From NCBI RefSeq assembly GCF_900638335.1, contig NZ_LR134508.1:806001-870000 (forward strand): a DNA stretch of 64,000 nucleotides. The letters are read 5' to 3'. Positions 1-9,320 of this stretch are shown one piece after another. Origin of the DNA: Campylobacter lari. Lineage in GTDB: Bacteria > Campylobacterota > Campylobacteria > Campylobacterales > Campylobacteraceae. The notes under the pieces are model-generated. The model was not told the DNA's origin. It searched no databases and was given only the letters and a program-made list of their open reading frames with translations. The first letter of the stretch is position 1. Each line of letters begins with the position of its first letter. The position numbers were made by a program, and so were the translations under genes.

Positions 1-74
1 AGTTTACTTTCTCTTTTTATATTTAATTCTACATCATCGCAAGAGTCTATGAAATAGATTTGATTTATGAGCAT
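1..74 (-). CDS. partial CDS, N-terminus of an unknown protein running off the window
   Basis: An ATG at 74 on the minus strand is preceded at normal spacing by AAAAGG (81-86). The frame then stays open for 24 codons to the window edge, starting MLINQIYFIDSCDD. It lies downstream of pstB on the same strand, separated by a strong hairpin. I do not recognise the protein; it does not look like PhoU, which sometimes follows pstB. Only the SD and the open frame support it. Confidence 0.4.
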   Translation of the reverse strand, partial: MLINQIYFIDSCDDVELNIKRESK

Positions 75-83
75 ATTAAGCCT

Positions 84-123
84 TTTAGAAATTTTGATTA
101 ATTATATCATCAAAATTTCTAAA
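84..123 (-). terminator. hairpin terminator after pstB
   Basis: A perfect 15-bp inverted repeat (84-98 with 109-123) has a 10-nt loop and lies 10 bp past the pstB stop. It is AT-rich and followed by few T residues on the minus strand. It may end the pst operon or attenuate transcription into the next minus-strand gene. Confidence 0.55.
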
Positions 124-133
124 TAGATAAAAA

Positions 134-874
134 TTACCCAAAAGCTCCATTTAAATAAGCTTTTGTTTTTTCTTCTTTAGGATTTTCAAAAAATTCCTTA
201 CTCTCTCCAAATTCTACAAGTTCTCCTAAATGAAAAAACGCAGTATAATCAGCCACGCGCTTACCTTGTTGCATGTTATGCGTTACCATAACCATAGAAA
301 GATTATGACTTAATTCTTTAATAAGTTCTTCTATAACACTTGAAGATATAGGATCAAGTGCAGAAGTTGGTTCATCTAAAAGTAATAATTTTGGCTTTAT
401 AGCTAAAGCTCTTGCTATACAAAGGCGTTGTTGCTGACCACCTGAAAGCGCTAAAGCATTTTGTTTTAGTTTATCTTTTACCTCCTCAAAAAGACCCACT
501 TTTTTAAGACATTCTTCCACCAAAGCATCTTCTTCATCTTTGCTTTTGATCATTCCATGGAGTTTTGGTGCATAAGAAATATTATCATAAATGCTTTTTA
601 CAAAAACATTAGGTTGTTGAAATACCATTCCAACTTTTTTTCTAAGCACAACTAAATCTTGATTTTTAACATCTTTCCCATCAATCTCAACAAGACCATC
701 GATTTTTGCTATTTTATCATTCATCCTATTAAAACAACGCAAAAATGTGGATTTTCCACAGCCTGAAGCACCTATTAAAGCTGTTATTTTATTTTTTTGA
801 ATTTCGATATTAATATCAAATAAAGCCTGTTTTTTACCATAAAATAAATTTAAATTTGTTGTTTTTGCTATCAT
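134..874 (-). CDS. pstB: phosphate ABC transporter ATP-binding protein PstB
   Basis: Cytoplasmic ATPase of the high-affinity phosphate importer PstSCAB. The 246-residue protein has Walker [10 protein letters not shown], the ABC signature LSGGQQQR and Walker [14 protein letters not shown], all canonical. The frame is open further upstream, but the ATG at 874 follows a good SD (AAGGAAAA) and overlaps the pstA stop as ATGA, so this is the likely start; the longer version would run into the pstA coding region. It is the last gene of the pstSCAB operon and is normal in length. Confidence 0.95.
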   Translation of the reverse strand: MIAKTTNLNLFYGKKQALFDINIEIQKNKITALIGASGCGKSTFLRCFNRMNDKIAKIDGLVEIDGKDVKNQDLVVLRKKVGMVFQQPNVFVKSIYDNISYAPKLHGMIKSKDEEDALVEECLKKVGLFEEVKDKLKQNALALSGGQQQRLCIARALAIKPKLLLLDEPTSALDPISSSVIEELIKELSHNLSMVMVTHNMQQGKRVADYTAFFHLGELVEFGESKEFFENPKEEKTKAYLNGAFG

Positions 875-1959
875 TTTAATTTTCCTTGAAAATATCTTCT
901 TAAAAGTATTGCTGCTAAATTTAAAATCACTAAAAGAGATAAAAGCACTATAATCCCTGCTGCTGTTCTTTCTAAAAATGCACGCTCTGGCATAGCTGAC
1001 CATGAAAAAATTTGAGCAGGTAAAACACTTGTTGGCGCAAAAATTGAGTTTGCTACATCAGGTATAAAAGCTATCATACCTATAATCATCAAAGGTGCGG
1101 TTTCGCCAATAGCCCCTGCTAGAGTTAAAATAGAACCTGTTAAAATCATAGGCATTGCCAAAGGTAGCATAATGCCTTTTATCATTTGAATTTTAGTCAT
1201 GCCTAAAGCATATGCTGCATTTTTCATATTAATATCCACACTTTTTAAGGCAGCTTTAGTTGAAACAATAATAATAGGCAAACTCATAATAGCTAAAGTA
1301 AGTCCCCCAACTAAAGCACTAGAACGAGGCATGCCAAAAAGATTAATAAACACTCCAAGACCTAAAAGTCCAAATAAAATACTAGGAATACTAGCTAAAT
1401 TATTTATACACACTTCTATAAAATGCGTAAATACATTTTGCGGAGCAAATTCTTCTAAATAAATAGCTGCTCCAACTCCTATTGGGATACTCACAGCCAT
1501 ACATACTATCATCACAAGCAAAGTTCCAACCACAGAAGCAAAGATTCCTGAATTTTCAGGTGATTTAGAGTCTCCATTAAGGAAAAAATTCGTGTTAAAA
1601 CTTAGTTTGATTTCTTGTTTTTGAACTAATTCATCGACTAATTTTTTTTGCTCATCGCTTAGTTTATTGTAGTTTTTTTTCATATATTGATCAACTTCAG
1701 AATTTGCTAAAAGCCAAGATTTTTCTTTGATTTGACCAGTTCTTATTTTCCTTTGTTCAGCGCGCGATAAAAGCTCATATGAAGGGCTATTTCTATCAGA
1801 CTCTACATAAATATAAGTTTGCTTAAAAGCTCCTACTCCAAGATACCCTACACTTGATAAAAAAATACAAAGAAAAATAAGATTTATATAAAGCCCTATT
1901 TTACAGAATCTTTTGAAATTTTTTGAAGCTTTTTTTCTTTGTTTGAAAAGTTTTTTCAT
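871..1959 (-). CDS. pstA: phosphate ABC transporter permease PstA
   Basis: Inner-membrane permease of the phosphate importer, 362 residues. One N-terminal membrane segment (about residues 22-48) is followed by a hydrophilic periplasmic stretch. The BPD permease core of five to six segments follows, with the cytoplasmic EAA loop around [19 protein letters not shown] that docks PstB. It overlaps pstB and pstC by 4 bp at each end, so the three are translationally coupled. The long segment between the first and second membrane helices is usual for PstA of this group. Confidence 0.93.
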   Translation of the reverse strand: MKKLFKQRKKASKNFKRFCKIGLYINLIFLCIFLSSVGYLGVGAFKQTYIYVESDRNSPSYELLSRAEQRKIRTGQIKEKSWLLANSEVDQYMKKNYNKLSDEQKKLVDELVQKQEIKLSFNTNFFLNGDSKSPENSGIFASVVGTLLVMIVCMAVSIPIGVGAAIYLEEFAPQNVFTHFIEVCINNLASIPSILFGLLGLGVFINLFGMPRSSALVGGLTLAIMSLPIIIVSTKAALKSVDINMKNAAYALGMTKIQMIKGIMLPLAMPMILTGSILTLAGAIGETAPLMIIGMIAFIPDVANSIFAPTSVLPAQIFSWSAMPERAFLERTAAGIIVLLSLLVILNLAAILLRRYFQGKLK

Positions 1960-2870
1960 AAATTTTTCCTTTTATGGAAGCGATTTATCAAATAAACGCT
2001 AAAAATATTAATGATTAATGTGATAATAAAAAGCACAAGCCCTAAAGAAAATGCACTTAAAGCCAAAGAACTATCAAAAGCTTGATCACCACTTAATGCT
2101 TCTACTATTTTTACAGTCACTGTTGTCATATCTTCTAAAAAATTCATTGTTAAATTTGGACGCAATGAAGCAGCCATAACAACAATCATCGTCTCTCCTA
2201 AAGCTCTTGAAAGTCCTAAAAGACAAGCTGCAACTATACCTGGCATTGCTTCTGGTAAAATCACTGCAAAAACGACTTCTTTTTTAGTCATACCTAAAGC
2301 ATAAGCTCCATTGATTCTTTTTAAACTTACAGCTTCAATGCAATCTTGCGAGAGTGAAGCTACTATAGGGACTATCATAATACCCATGATAAAACCTGCA
2401 CCTAAAGCACTTTGAAAACTAGCTTCTATGCCAAAGAGAGAGAAAAACCATACTATAAATGGAGCTACAACTATAGCTGCAAAAAATCCAAAAACCACGG
2501 TAGGAATTCCTGCTATGATTTCTAAAATAGGCTTTAAATAGTTTTTAGATTTTTTACCCGCAAATACTCCAAGATAAATAGCACACATTACACCTAAAGG
2601 TAAGGCTGTTAGCATTGCTATTAGTGAAATATAAAAAGTTCCCCAAAATAAACTCAAAGCACCAAAAACACCATGCTTGCTACTTCCATCAGCACCTACA
2701 AATGCAGCATCTGCTGCCCACTGGCTTGAGAATAAAAAAATAAATACGCTTTCTTTTTGAAAAAAATTTAATGCTTCAATTAAAATCGTTAGCATAATAG
2801 CAAAACTTACTACTACACTAACAAAAGCACAAAGAAAAAGCGTTAATTTTATTATTTTTTCTTTTATCAA
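1956..2870 (-). CDS. pstC: phosphate ABC transporter permease PstC
   Basis: Second membrane subunit of the phosphate importer, 304 residues with about six predicted membrane segments. The EAA loop contains [21 protein letters not shown]. It pairs with PstA to form the channel. Its start lies 14 bp after the pstS stop on the minus strand and its end overlaps pstA by 4 bp, matching a single pstSCAB transcript. Confidence 0.93.
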   Translation of the reverse strand: MIKEKIIKLTLFLCAFVSVVVSFAIMLTILIEALNFFQKESVFIFLFSSQWAADAAFVGADGSSKHGVFGALSLFWGTFYISLIAMLTALPLGVMCAIYLGVFAGKKSKNYLKPILEIIAGIPTVVFGFFAAIVVAPFIVWFFSLFGIEASFQSALGAGFIMGIMIVPIVASLSQDCIEAVSLKRINGAYALGMTKKEVVFAVILPEAMPGIVAACLLGLSRALGETMIVVMAASLRPNLTMNFLEDMTTVTVKIVEALSGDQAFDSSLALSAFSLGLVLFIITLIINIFSVYLINRFHKRKNL

Positions 2871-2884
2871 TTTTTCGTCCTAAA

Positions 2885-3868
2885 TCAAAAAACTTTCCCT
2901 GATTTAACAAGCTCATCAGTTAATAAACCTTTTTCTTCTATATGTTTTTGGGTTTGTTTTAATGTTTTTTCATCCAAAGGAACTAATCCTATTTTTTCTA
3001 ATTCTGCTCCACTCTTAGCTAAATCATCACTCATATAAATTTTTGCAAATTCAAATACTTCTGGATTTTTCTTAGCATTCATATATATAAACAAAGAACG
3101 AGCTAGTTTATATTTTCCTTCAGAAATATTTTTCTCATTAGCTTTTACACCATCAATGTAGGCAGCATTAATCTTATCATCATTACTAGCTAAAAATCCG
3201 TATCCAAAAAGCCCAAAAGCTTCTTTATCAATAGAAAGTTTTGAAACAATTAAATTATCATTTTCACCGCTTGGTATAAATGCTCCATCTTGGCGTATAG
3301 TTTTATATATACCTTTATATTCAGGAATTTTTTTAGAAATATCTACCATAACAAGCTCTTCTATACTATCTCTTGTTCCTGAACTTGATGGAGGACCATA
3401 GATTGTAATTTTTCTATTTGGTAGATTTTTATTGATTTGTTGCCAATTTGTGTAAGGATTTGGGACTAATTTTCCATCTTGTGGAATTTCTTTAGCCAAA
3501 GCTAAAAATAACTCATGTAAGCTTATATTTAATGGGGTATTGATTTTATTTTGAGCTAAAACTATACCATCATAACCTATCATAATCCCGACTATATCAC
3601 TCACGCCTGATTTTTTACAAGTTTCAAATTCACTTGGTTTGATTGCTCTTGAAGCATTAGAAATGTCAGTAATTCCCTCGCAAAACACTTTAAAACCACC
3701 GCCTGTACCAAGACTTTCAACTATAGGTGTTTTTGTATTTTTTATAACAGCATATTCTTCAGCAACAAAAGAAGTAAAAGGGTAGACAGTGGATGAACCT
3801 GCTATTTTTAATTCTACTGCTTCTAAACCAACAAAGCAAGCCACACTTAAAGCTAAAAGTTTTTTCAT
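2885..3868 (-). CDS. pstS: periplasmic phosphate-binding protein PstS
   Basis: Phosphate-binding receptor of the Pst importer, 327 residues. A short Sec signal peptide (residues 1-17 or so) is followed by AGSSTVYPF and SGTRDS, the phosphate-contacting loops of the family. It is the first gene of the operon, with a strong SD (AAGGAG) upstream of the ATG. A PhosR-type pho box lies 45-60 bp before the start, so phosphate-limited induction is expected. Confidence 0.95.
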   Translation of the reverse strand: MKKLLALSVACFVGLEAVELKIAGSSTVYPFTSFVAEEYAVIKNTKTPIVESLGTGGGFKVFCEGITDISNASRAIKPSEFETCKKSGVSDIVGIMIGYDGIVLAQNKINTPLNISLHELFLALAKEIPQDGKLVPNPYTNWQQINKNLPNRKITIYGPPSSSGTRDSIEELVMVDISKKIPEYKGIYKTIRQDGAFIPSGENDNLIVSKLSIDKEAFGLFGYGFLASNDDKINAAYIDGVKANEKNISEGKYKLARSLFIYMNAKKNPEVFEFAKIYMSDDLAKSGAELEKIGLVPLDEKTLKQTQKHIEEKGLLTDELVKSGKVF

Positions 3869-3912
3869 TTTATCTCCTTAGTTAAAAAGTAATGAAAATT
3901 TAAAAAAACTTG

Positions 3913-3928
3913 GAAACATTTTGGATAC
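3913..3928 (-). promoter_or_regulatory. pho box (PhosR operator) between pstS and the response regulator gene
   Basis: On the minus strand the sequence is GTATCCAAAATGTTTC. As I recall it, the C. jejuni PhosR consensus is GTTTCNAAAANGTTTC; this is one mismatch away, with two direct repeats 11 bp apart. It lies between two divergent phosphate genes and overlaps the -35 region of the plus-strand promoter, so it could serve both directions. Confidence 0.75.
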
Positions 3929-3941
3929 ATGTATTTTTTGA

Positions 3942-3947
3942 TATAAT
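3942..3947 (+). promoter_or_regulatory. -10 box of the response regulator gene; likely leaderless transcript
   Basis: A perfect TATAAT ends 6 nt before the ATG at 3954. Transcription would start at or within a base or two of the A of the ATG, and no SD is visible. The pho box sits at about -41 to -26 relative to that start, an activator position. Confidence 0.6.
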
Positions 3948-3953
3948 TTTTAT

Positions 3954-4613
3954 ATGTTAAATATTATTTTGATAGAAGATGATAAAGACTTAAACGAATT
4001 AATCACACTAAGACTTAGCCAAGAAAATATAAAAATTTATAGTTATTTTGATTTTTTTGACTTAGAAACTTTTTTAGATACCAATGAAATAGACTTAATC
4101 ATCATGGATAGAAATTTACCAAGTGGTGATAGTGTAGAGATGATAAAACAATTAAGAAAAAAAGGTTATATGGAGCCTGTGATTTTTCTTAGTGCAAAGA
4201 CTTTACAAAAAGATATTTTAGAAGGTTTTGAGCAAGGCTGTGATGATTATATATGTAAACCTTTTGATTTTAATGAGCTTTTATTTAGAATCAAAGCCGT
4301 AACTAAAAGAAATAAAACTCCAAAAGAACAAATTTCTTATCAAGATTTTACCTTATATATAGAAGAGAGAAAATTAACCTATAAAACAAATACATTTGAA
4401 AATTTATCAACCCTAGATGTGGAATTACTCAAGTGTTTTTTTAATCACAAAAATCAACTTCTAAGCCGTCAATTTTTAAGCGAGCAAGTATGGAAAAATG
4501 ACACAACAAGCGATAAGACAATCAATACAGCTATTTTAAGATTAAAACAAAAAATTCCACAAATTAAGGAAAATATCATTTCAGTGCGTTCGGTGGGCTA
4601 TAAATTGTGCTAA
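3954..4613 (+). CDS. OmpR/PhoB-type response regulator, likely PhosR
   Basis: 219-residue transcription factor. The N-terminal receiver domain (about 1-120) has the acidic pair EDD at 8-10, the phosphoacceptor Asp in LIIMDRNLP (about 51), SAK and KPF. The C-terminal winged helix (about 130-219) contains LSRQFLSEQVW and ends in RSVGYKL. It is divergent from pstS and shares a pho box with it, which points to the PhosSR phosphate system of Campylobacter. The assignment rests on context, not on residues unique to PhosR. Confidence 0.8.
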   Translation: MLNIILIEDDKDLNELITLRLSQENIKIYSYFDFFDLETFLDTNEIDLIIMDRNLPSGDSVEMIKQLRKKGYMEPVIFLSAKTLQKDILEGFEQGCDDYICKPFDFNELLFRIKAVTKRNKTPKEQISYQDFTLYIEERKLTYKTNTFENLSTLDVELLKCFFNHKNQLLSRQFLSEQVWKNDTTSDKTINTAILRLKQKIPQIKENIISVRSVGYKLC

Positions 4614-5896
4614 AAATAAAAACTTTTTTCCTTTTTATACTTGGATTTTTTTGTATTGCTTTTTTTATATTGTTTTATTTTTTCAATGAAAGCTATATCA
4701 ATACTACGGTAAAAAACACTTATGAACAAAAACTAAAAACACTTAATGATGTTTTACAATTTCAGTTATTAGATACACTAAATTCCAATAATATCAAGCA
4801 ATTTGCTCAAAATACCAGAGCAGATTTTATCATCAAACAAGATGATGATATTTTTTCATCATTAAAAGATTATTCTTATTTTCTAAATCATTTTAAGTCT
4901 AATTTTACCCATGATTTTTATAAGCAAAAAGAAATTTATTTTAAAGCTTATACCTATAAAAACTATCAATACATCATCATTGTATATCCTAAAATACACT
5001 CTTTGGTGCAAAATTTTTGGATTAAAAATATTATTATTTTTTCTTTCTTTTTGCTTGTACTTGTTATGTTTTATTTTGTTGTGTTTAATTTTTTTAAAAA
5101 TTATTTTCAAGAATTATTATTGTTTGTTAAAAGTATCAAATCAAATACTAATTTCATTTTAAAATATAATTTCGTTTATGAATTAAAAAATTTAAATTTA
5201 CGCTTATTGAAAATTAAAAAATTACTCATCAAGCAAGAATTAAAAAACAAAAAACAAGCTAAAAAAATTCAAACTAAAAATACTCAACTTAGTAATGTAA
5301 TCAGCGCTATATCACATGAACTTAAAAACCCTATAAGCGTTATAGATTTGAGCTTGCAATCTTTAAAAGAAGCTAATGATGAAAATATGAAATTATTTTT
5401 ACTTGAAAAAATTCACAAACAAAGCGTAAAAATCAACCAACTAACACACAAACTCAATTTTGTTTTTAATCTTAATTTTAATTCTTTAAATTTAGAAAAA
5501 TTCGACTTATGTGCTTTAAGTAAAAATTTATTAGAAAGTTTTAGAGATGATAGGTTGAAAATTCAAGGCCAAATAAGCTTTATCAAAGCGGATAAATTTC
5601 TCATAGAGCAAGTTATCATTAATCTAATAGACAATGCCCTAAAATACAGTAAAAAAGAGGTGCTGATCATTGTAGAAAATCAAAATTTTACTATCATAGA
5701 TCAAGGCATAGGCATAGAAGAAAAATACCTTAAATTTATAACAAAAAAATTCTACAAAGCAAACTCAACACAAAACAACTCTTTTGGACTAGGATTGTTT
5801 TTAGTTAAAAAAATACTCACTTTACACAAAAGTTCTTTAAAAATTCAATCTAGCCCACAAAAAGGTAGTGTTTTTTCTTTTGGTATTAATTTGTGA
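4607..5896 (+). CDS. sensor histidine kinase, likely PhosS
   Basis: Membrane sensor kinase, 429 residues, partner of the upstream regulator. It starts with GTG at 4607 and overlaps that gene by 7 bp. Two membrane segments (about 5-26 and 143-165) frame a periplasmic sensor of about 115 residues. The H-box is AISHELKNP (His near 239), the N-box INLIDNALKYSKK, and the ATP lid includes DQGIGI and SFGLGLF. It is very rich in Lys and Asn. The sensed signal cannot be read from the sequence; context suggests phosphate. Confidence 0.82.
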   Translation: MLKIKTFFLFILGFFCIAFFILFYFFNESYINTTVKNTYEQKLKTLNDVLQFQLLDTLNSNNIKQFAQNTRADFIIKQDDDIFSSLKDYSYFLNHFKSNFTHDFYKQKEIYFKAYTYKNYQYIIIVYPKIHSLVQNFWIKNIIIFSFFLLVLVMFYFVVFNFFKNYFQELLLFVKSIKSNTNFILKYNFVYELKNLNLRLLKIKKLLIKQELKNKKQAKKIQTKNTQLSNVISAISHELKNPISVIDLSLQSLKEANDENMKLFLLEKIHKQSVKINQLTHKLNFVFNLNFNSLNLEKFDLCALSKNLLESFRDDRLKIQGQISFIKADKFLIEQVIINLIDNALKYSKKEVLIIVENQNFTIIDQGIGIEEKYLKFITKKFYKANSTQNNSFGLGLFLVKKILTLHKSSLKIQSSPQKGSVFSFGINL

Positions 5897-5974
5897 TTTG
5901 TATAAATATACATATTAATGTATTTTTAATATAGTTCCAATTAATATAACAAAAATAATTTACAAGGAGAAAAA

Positions 5975-6469
5975 ATGCTTTCTAGAGAAGTAGTGGCTTT
6001 ATTAAATGAGCAAATTAACAAAGAAATGTATGCAGCAAATTTGTATTTAAGCATGAGTTCATGGTGCTATGAGCATAGCTTTGATGGTGCTGGGGCTTTT
6101 TTGTTTGAACATGCAAGAGAAGAAAGCGATCATGCAAGAAAACTCATCACTTATTTAAATGAAACTGATTCTAAAGTAGAATTAAAAGAAGTTAAAAAAC
6201 CTAATAGTGAATTTAAATCATTACTTGATGTATTTGAAAAAACTTTCGAGCATGAGCAAAGTATCACTGCTTCTATTAATAATCTTGTAGATTTTATGCT
6301 TTCAAGTAAAGATTATTCTACCTTTAACTTCTTACAATGGTATGTAAGCGAACAACACGAAGAAGAAGCACTTTTTAGAGGTATAGTAGATAAAATCAAA
6401 CTCATAAGCGATAATGGCAATGGCTTATACATGGTAGATCAATACATCAAAAGCTTAATTAATAAATAA
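5975..6469 (+). CDS. cft: non-haem ferritin
   Basis: Cytoplasmic iron-storage protein of 164 residues forming a four-helix bundle that assembles into a 24-mer. The ferroxidase ligands are present: Glu in NEQINKEMYAANLY, the EESDHA motif, and EQHEEEALFRGI. It closely resembles Campylobacter Cft as I remember it. AAGGAG precedes the ATG. It stands as a single gene between the two-component genes and a hairpin terminator. The 78-bp upstream region is AT-rich with an ATACAT/ATGTAT palindrome that might bind a regulator; none is recognisable. Confidence 0.93.
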   Translation: MLSREVVALLNEQINKEMYAANLYLSMSSWCYEHSFDGAGAFLFEHAREESDHARKLITYLNETDSKVELKEVKKPNSEFKSLLDVFEKTFEHEQSITASINNLVDFMLSSKDYSTFNFLQWYVSEQHEEEALFRGIVDKIKLISDNGNGLYMVDQYIKSLINK

Positions 6470-6472
6470 TTT

Positions 6473-6500
6473 TTTAGCTTCCATGAATTTGGAAGCTAAA
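6473..6500 (+). terminator. terminator after cft
   Basis: A 10-bp perfect stem (TTTAGCTTCC with GGAAGCTAAA), 8-nt loop and T-rich tail lie 3 bp beyond the ferritin stop. Confidence 0.8.
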
Positions 6501-6575
6501 TATCTTTTAATTTAAAAGAATTCTTGCAAAATAAAAGTAAATTTGCTAAAATACTTTTTATTTAAAAGGATTTTT

Positions 6576-7211
6576 ATGCAAATGAATGAAATTGCCGATA
6601 AACTTAAATTTATACTCCAAAAAGAAGGTATAAAAAACGCTAAAGATTCTGACGTAGCTAAAATGCTAAATATTAACCCAGATACCTTTTATAGTATGAA
6701 ATTTAGAAATTCCATACCTTATAAACAAATACTTCATTTTTTAAATGAAAGAAACATCAACATCAATGCATTTTTTTATGAAGATTCTCTTGAGAGCAAT
6801 ACTCCATCGCTTGATCTAAACTATAATGTTTTAAAATATTATGATGTTAATGCTTCTATGGGAGGTGGAGCTTTAAATGATAATGTAAGTTTTTCAGAAG
6901 TGATTATAGATGAAAAGCTAAGTGATTTTTTTGGCTCTAAAGATTGCGATATTATCCCTTGTATAGGTGATAGCATGGAACCTGAAATCAAAGATGATTC
7001 TTTATGCTTAGTAGATAAAAGCAAAAGCTTTAAAGAAGGTGGAGTTTTTGCAGTAAATACTCGAGATGGTTTGTTTATCAAACAAATTTTTAAAAGCAAT
7101 AAAGGCGGAGTTTATTTGCATTCATTTAATCTTAGTTATGCTGATGTTCATTATCATAATGGAGATTTTTTAATTGTTGGTAAAGTAGTTGGAACTATAA
7201 GTCGAATTTAA
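6576..7211 (+). CDS. chromosomal CI/LexA-like repressor with S24 peptidase domain
   Basis: 211-residue DNA-binding protein. The N-terminal region (about 1-70) resembles the phage CI-repressor helix-turn-helix family. The C-terminal half is an S24/LexA-type fold with catalytic Ser in GDSMEPEI and Lys in LFIKQIF. An upstream TTG at 6543 is possible, but AAAAGGA places the ATG at 6576. It has the same two-domain design as the prophage repressor at 32000-32674, including the RNxIPY motif. It may be a domesticated phage repressor; its target genes cannot be seen. Confidence 0.8.
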   Translation: MQMNEIADKLKFILQKEGIKNAKDSDVAKMLNINPDTFYSMKFRNSIPYKQILHFLNERNININAFFYEDSLESNTPSLDLNYNVLKYYDVNASMGGGALNDNVSFSEVIIDEKLSDFFGSKDCDIIPCIGDSMEPEIKDDSLCLVDKSKSFKEGGVFAVNTRDGLFIKQIFKSNKGGVYLHSFNLSYADVHYHNGDFLIVGKVVGTISRI

Positions 7212-7310
7212 TAATTATTATATTTTTTTAGCTAATTAAGAAAAATTATTAATATTATTAACTAATTATTAATAACATAAGCTTTTTTTTATAAAAAAAA
7301 GTTCATAATT

Positions 7311-7316
7311 ATACTT
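7311..7316 (+). promoter_or_regulatory. probable -10 box of mccA and AT-rich upstream region
   Basis: TATACT lies about 65 bp before mccA. Upstream (7212-7275) are repeated ATTATTAA-like segments that could bind a regulator, and between the -10 box and the gene is an imperfect inverted repeat (AGATAGAAAA and TTTTTATCT). No known operator is recognised. Confidence 0.35.
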
Positions 7317-7381
7317 TAAAAGTTAATAGATAGAAAATAAGAGAGTTTTTATCTGTTAATATTTCACAGGAAAGGGAAGTT

Positions 7382-9316
7382 ATGAAACACAAATTGGCTA
7401 AAATTGCTACATATGCGTGTTTGGCTTTAGGGGTTGGTTTAGCTACTCAATCATTTGCATCTTCAGAACCGAGAACTCTTGATGGTTATGTCAGTCAAGA
7501 AGATGCTTTTTTTGATTATCTTTACAAAAATCATCCTATTTTCAAATATGAAAAAGAAGGACGCTTGGTGGGTAAATTTACCCATAGTGATAGAATGGAA
7601 AACTGGGTTGAGAATCAAAATGGACCTAAGTTTGCTAAGGAGCATGGTTTAAAACAAGCTTCTATTACCTATCGTCTACCTTATGAGTCTTTTTTGGACT
7701 TTCCAAATAAATTTGTTGGTCCAAAAAAATGCGGTGAATGCCACCCTGCTCAGTATGCTTCTTGGGAACGTTCTCGCCACGCAAAAACCGTACGTTTTCC
7801 ACATGAAATGGAAGAAGTTGGAGGAGCTGATGGCTTAAAAAAACCTATGTATAATTCTCAAGCTACTATTTTACCTGATGGAATTTATCCAAATGATGTT
7901 TATGCTCTCATTGGAACACCAAGAACAAAATATGGTTTTATAGATAAATGGCTTGTGCGTGGAACTTATCATGTTGAAGATGGAAATTTAAGTGACTTAA
8001 CTGGTAAATTAACTGCTGGTGGTAACCAATTTTCAAGACTTTGGAGTGAGTTTTTAACTCCTGAAATGGCACAAAAAATAGCTGCTTTTGCTCCGGGATT
8101 TCCAACAAAAATGGAAGATTTTGGTGGAAATGGATCACAAGTTTGGGGAACAAACTCTTATGCTGCTACATACAAAGAAAAAGCTGTATTTCAACCCGCA
8201 ACAGCATATTGTGAAACTTGCCATACTTTCAAATTTGACTTTAAAAGCAAAGATGAATTTTATAAAGCTTTAGGCAATCCTCAAGAGCTTCAAAAACATA
8301 CTATTTCAAAAGGTATTACTTGTGAAGAGTGTCACGGAGCTGGAGCTCACCTTTATGGTGCAAGAGGTGCTGGTATGCCATCAAATTGCGAAAGATGTCA
8401 TCAAAGATTTTCTTATAACGAAACTGATGCAAAAATCAATCCTAGAAAACCTTTCAATGCGTATTTTAAATCAAGCTGTCCAGCATGTGGAACTGAGGGG
8501 GCTCAAATGTATTCTTCAGCACACTATGATAAAGGTATGAGATGTAATACTTGCCATGATCCACATGAAGTTACTTTTAATGATTGGAAAAGTGGATATA
8601 CAAAAACCAAACTAAAAAAAACTTGTAAAGATTGCCACGAGACACAAGCAAGTTTCTTTAAAAAAGGCGGAATTCATGCAAAAGATAACTGTACAGCTTG
8701 CCATATGCCGAATATGATGAGTTGTGAAAATTTTGGTGCTGTTCAAAATCCAGATAAAGGTGGTTTTGATAATGTTAGAGCTTCTCATATTTGGAATATT
8801 AAAGTAGATAAAACTGCTAAAACTCTTAATCCACCAGAAGGCAAAGAAAGATCACCTAAAGTTGGAGGATGGACTATTGCTAGAGATGATGAAGGTAAAT
8901 TCTTCCTTGACTTAATGTGGAGTTGTGGTAGAACAAGTTTTAGTGATATCAACTTAATGGGACCAGGAGCCAGTGGATGTCATAGTGCAGTTCAATCAAC
9001 ATTGCCTGAGAAACTACATTTTACAAATCAAGAAATGATTTATGATAAAGTAATGGAATGGCAAAATCCTGTTAAAGAAGGTTATGAAAAAATTAGAAAA
9101 GGTATCGCAGATATTGATAAGACATTTGCTGAAAAAACAAAACTTTCAGTAGAGCAAAAATCAAGAGTTTTAAATCTTACTAATCAAGCTCAAGCTATAG
9201 CAGATAGATTAGCAAAAGATGGATCTTGGGGTGTTCACGGACCTGCTTATTCTAAAAAAATCATAGAAGAAGCTTTAATTTATATCCAAGAAGCACAAAA
9301 CATCCTAGGTAAATAA
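7382..9316 (+). CDS. mccA: octahaem cytochrome c sulfite reductase MccA
   Basis: Periplasmic multihaem reductase of 644 residues; the MccA family reduces sulfite to sulfide. An N-terminal Sec signal peptide (about 1-27) is followed by seven CXXCH motifs (residues 117, 277, 314, 336, 388, 415, 437). An eighth, atypical site is C515-X17-C533-H534. The extra cysteines C366 and C369 lie between haem sites, where MccA places active-site Cu(I) ligands. This set (seven normal plus one long-spaced motif) separates it from NrfA, which has five haems, and from octahaem nitrite or tetrathionate reductases. SD AGGAAAGGG. The next genes supply electrons and haem attachment. Confidence 0.85.
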   Translation: MKHKLAKIATYACLALGVGLATQSFASSEPRTLDGYVSQEDAFFDYLYKNHPIFKYEKEGRLVGKFTHSDRMENWVENQNGPKFAKEHGLKQASITYRLPYESFLDFPNKFVGPKKCGECHPAQYASWERSRHAKTVRFPHEMEEVGGADGLKKPMYNSQATILPDGIYPNDVYALIGTPRTKYGFIDKWLVRGTYHVEDGNLSDLTGKLTAGGNQFSRLWSEFLTPEMAQKIAAFAPGFPTKMEDFGGNGSQVWGTNSYAATYKEKAVFQPATAYCETCHTFKFDFKSKDEFYKALGNPQELQKHTISKGITCEECHGAGAHLYGARGAGMPSNCERCHQRFSYNETDAKINPRKPFNAYFKSSCPACGTEGAQMYSSAHYDKGMRCNTCHDPHEVTFNDWKSGYTKTKLKKTCKDCHETQASFFKKGGIHAKDNCTACHMPNMMSCENFGAVQNPDKGGFDNVRASHIWNIKVDKTAKTLNPPEGKERSPKVGGWTIARDDEGKFFLDLMWSCGRTSFSDINLMGPGASGCHSAVQSTLPEKLHFTNQEMIYDKVMEWQNPVKEGYEKIRKGIADIDKTFAEKTKLSVEQKSRVLNLTNQAQAIADRLAKDGSWGVHGPAYSKKIIEEALIYIQEAQNILGK

Positions 9317-9320
9317 AAAT

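Noticed and set aside
134-1003. Long pstB start at 1003
   Set aside because: The first 43 codons lie within pstA and are basic and unlike PstB; ATG 874 has SD and coupling.
4883-5162. Short open frames on both strands within the histidine kinase gene, and similar ones elsewhere
   Set aside because: They lie inside well-supported genes, lack SD and known domains, and reflect AT-rich chance frames.
7382-9316. Calling the multihaem protein NrfA nitrite reductase
   Set aside because: It has seven CXXCH sites plus a long-spaced eighth and no CXXCK; NrfA has five haems.
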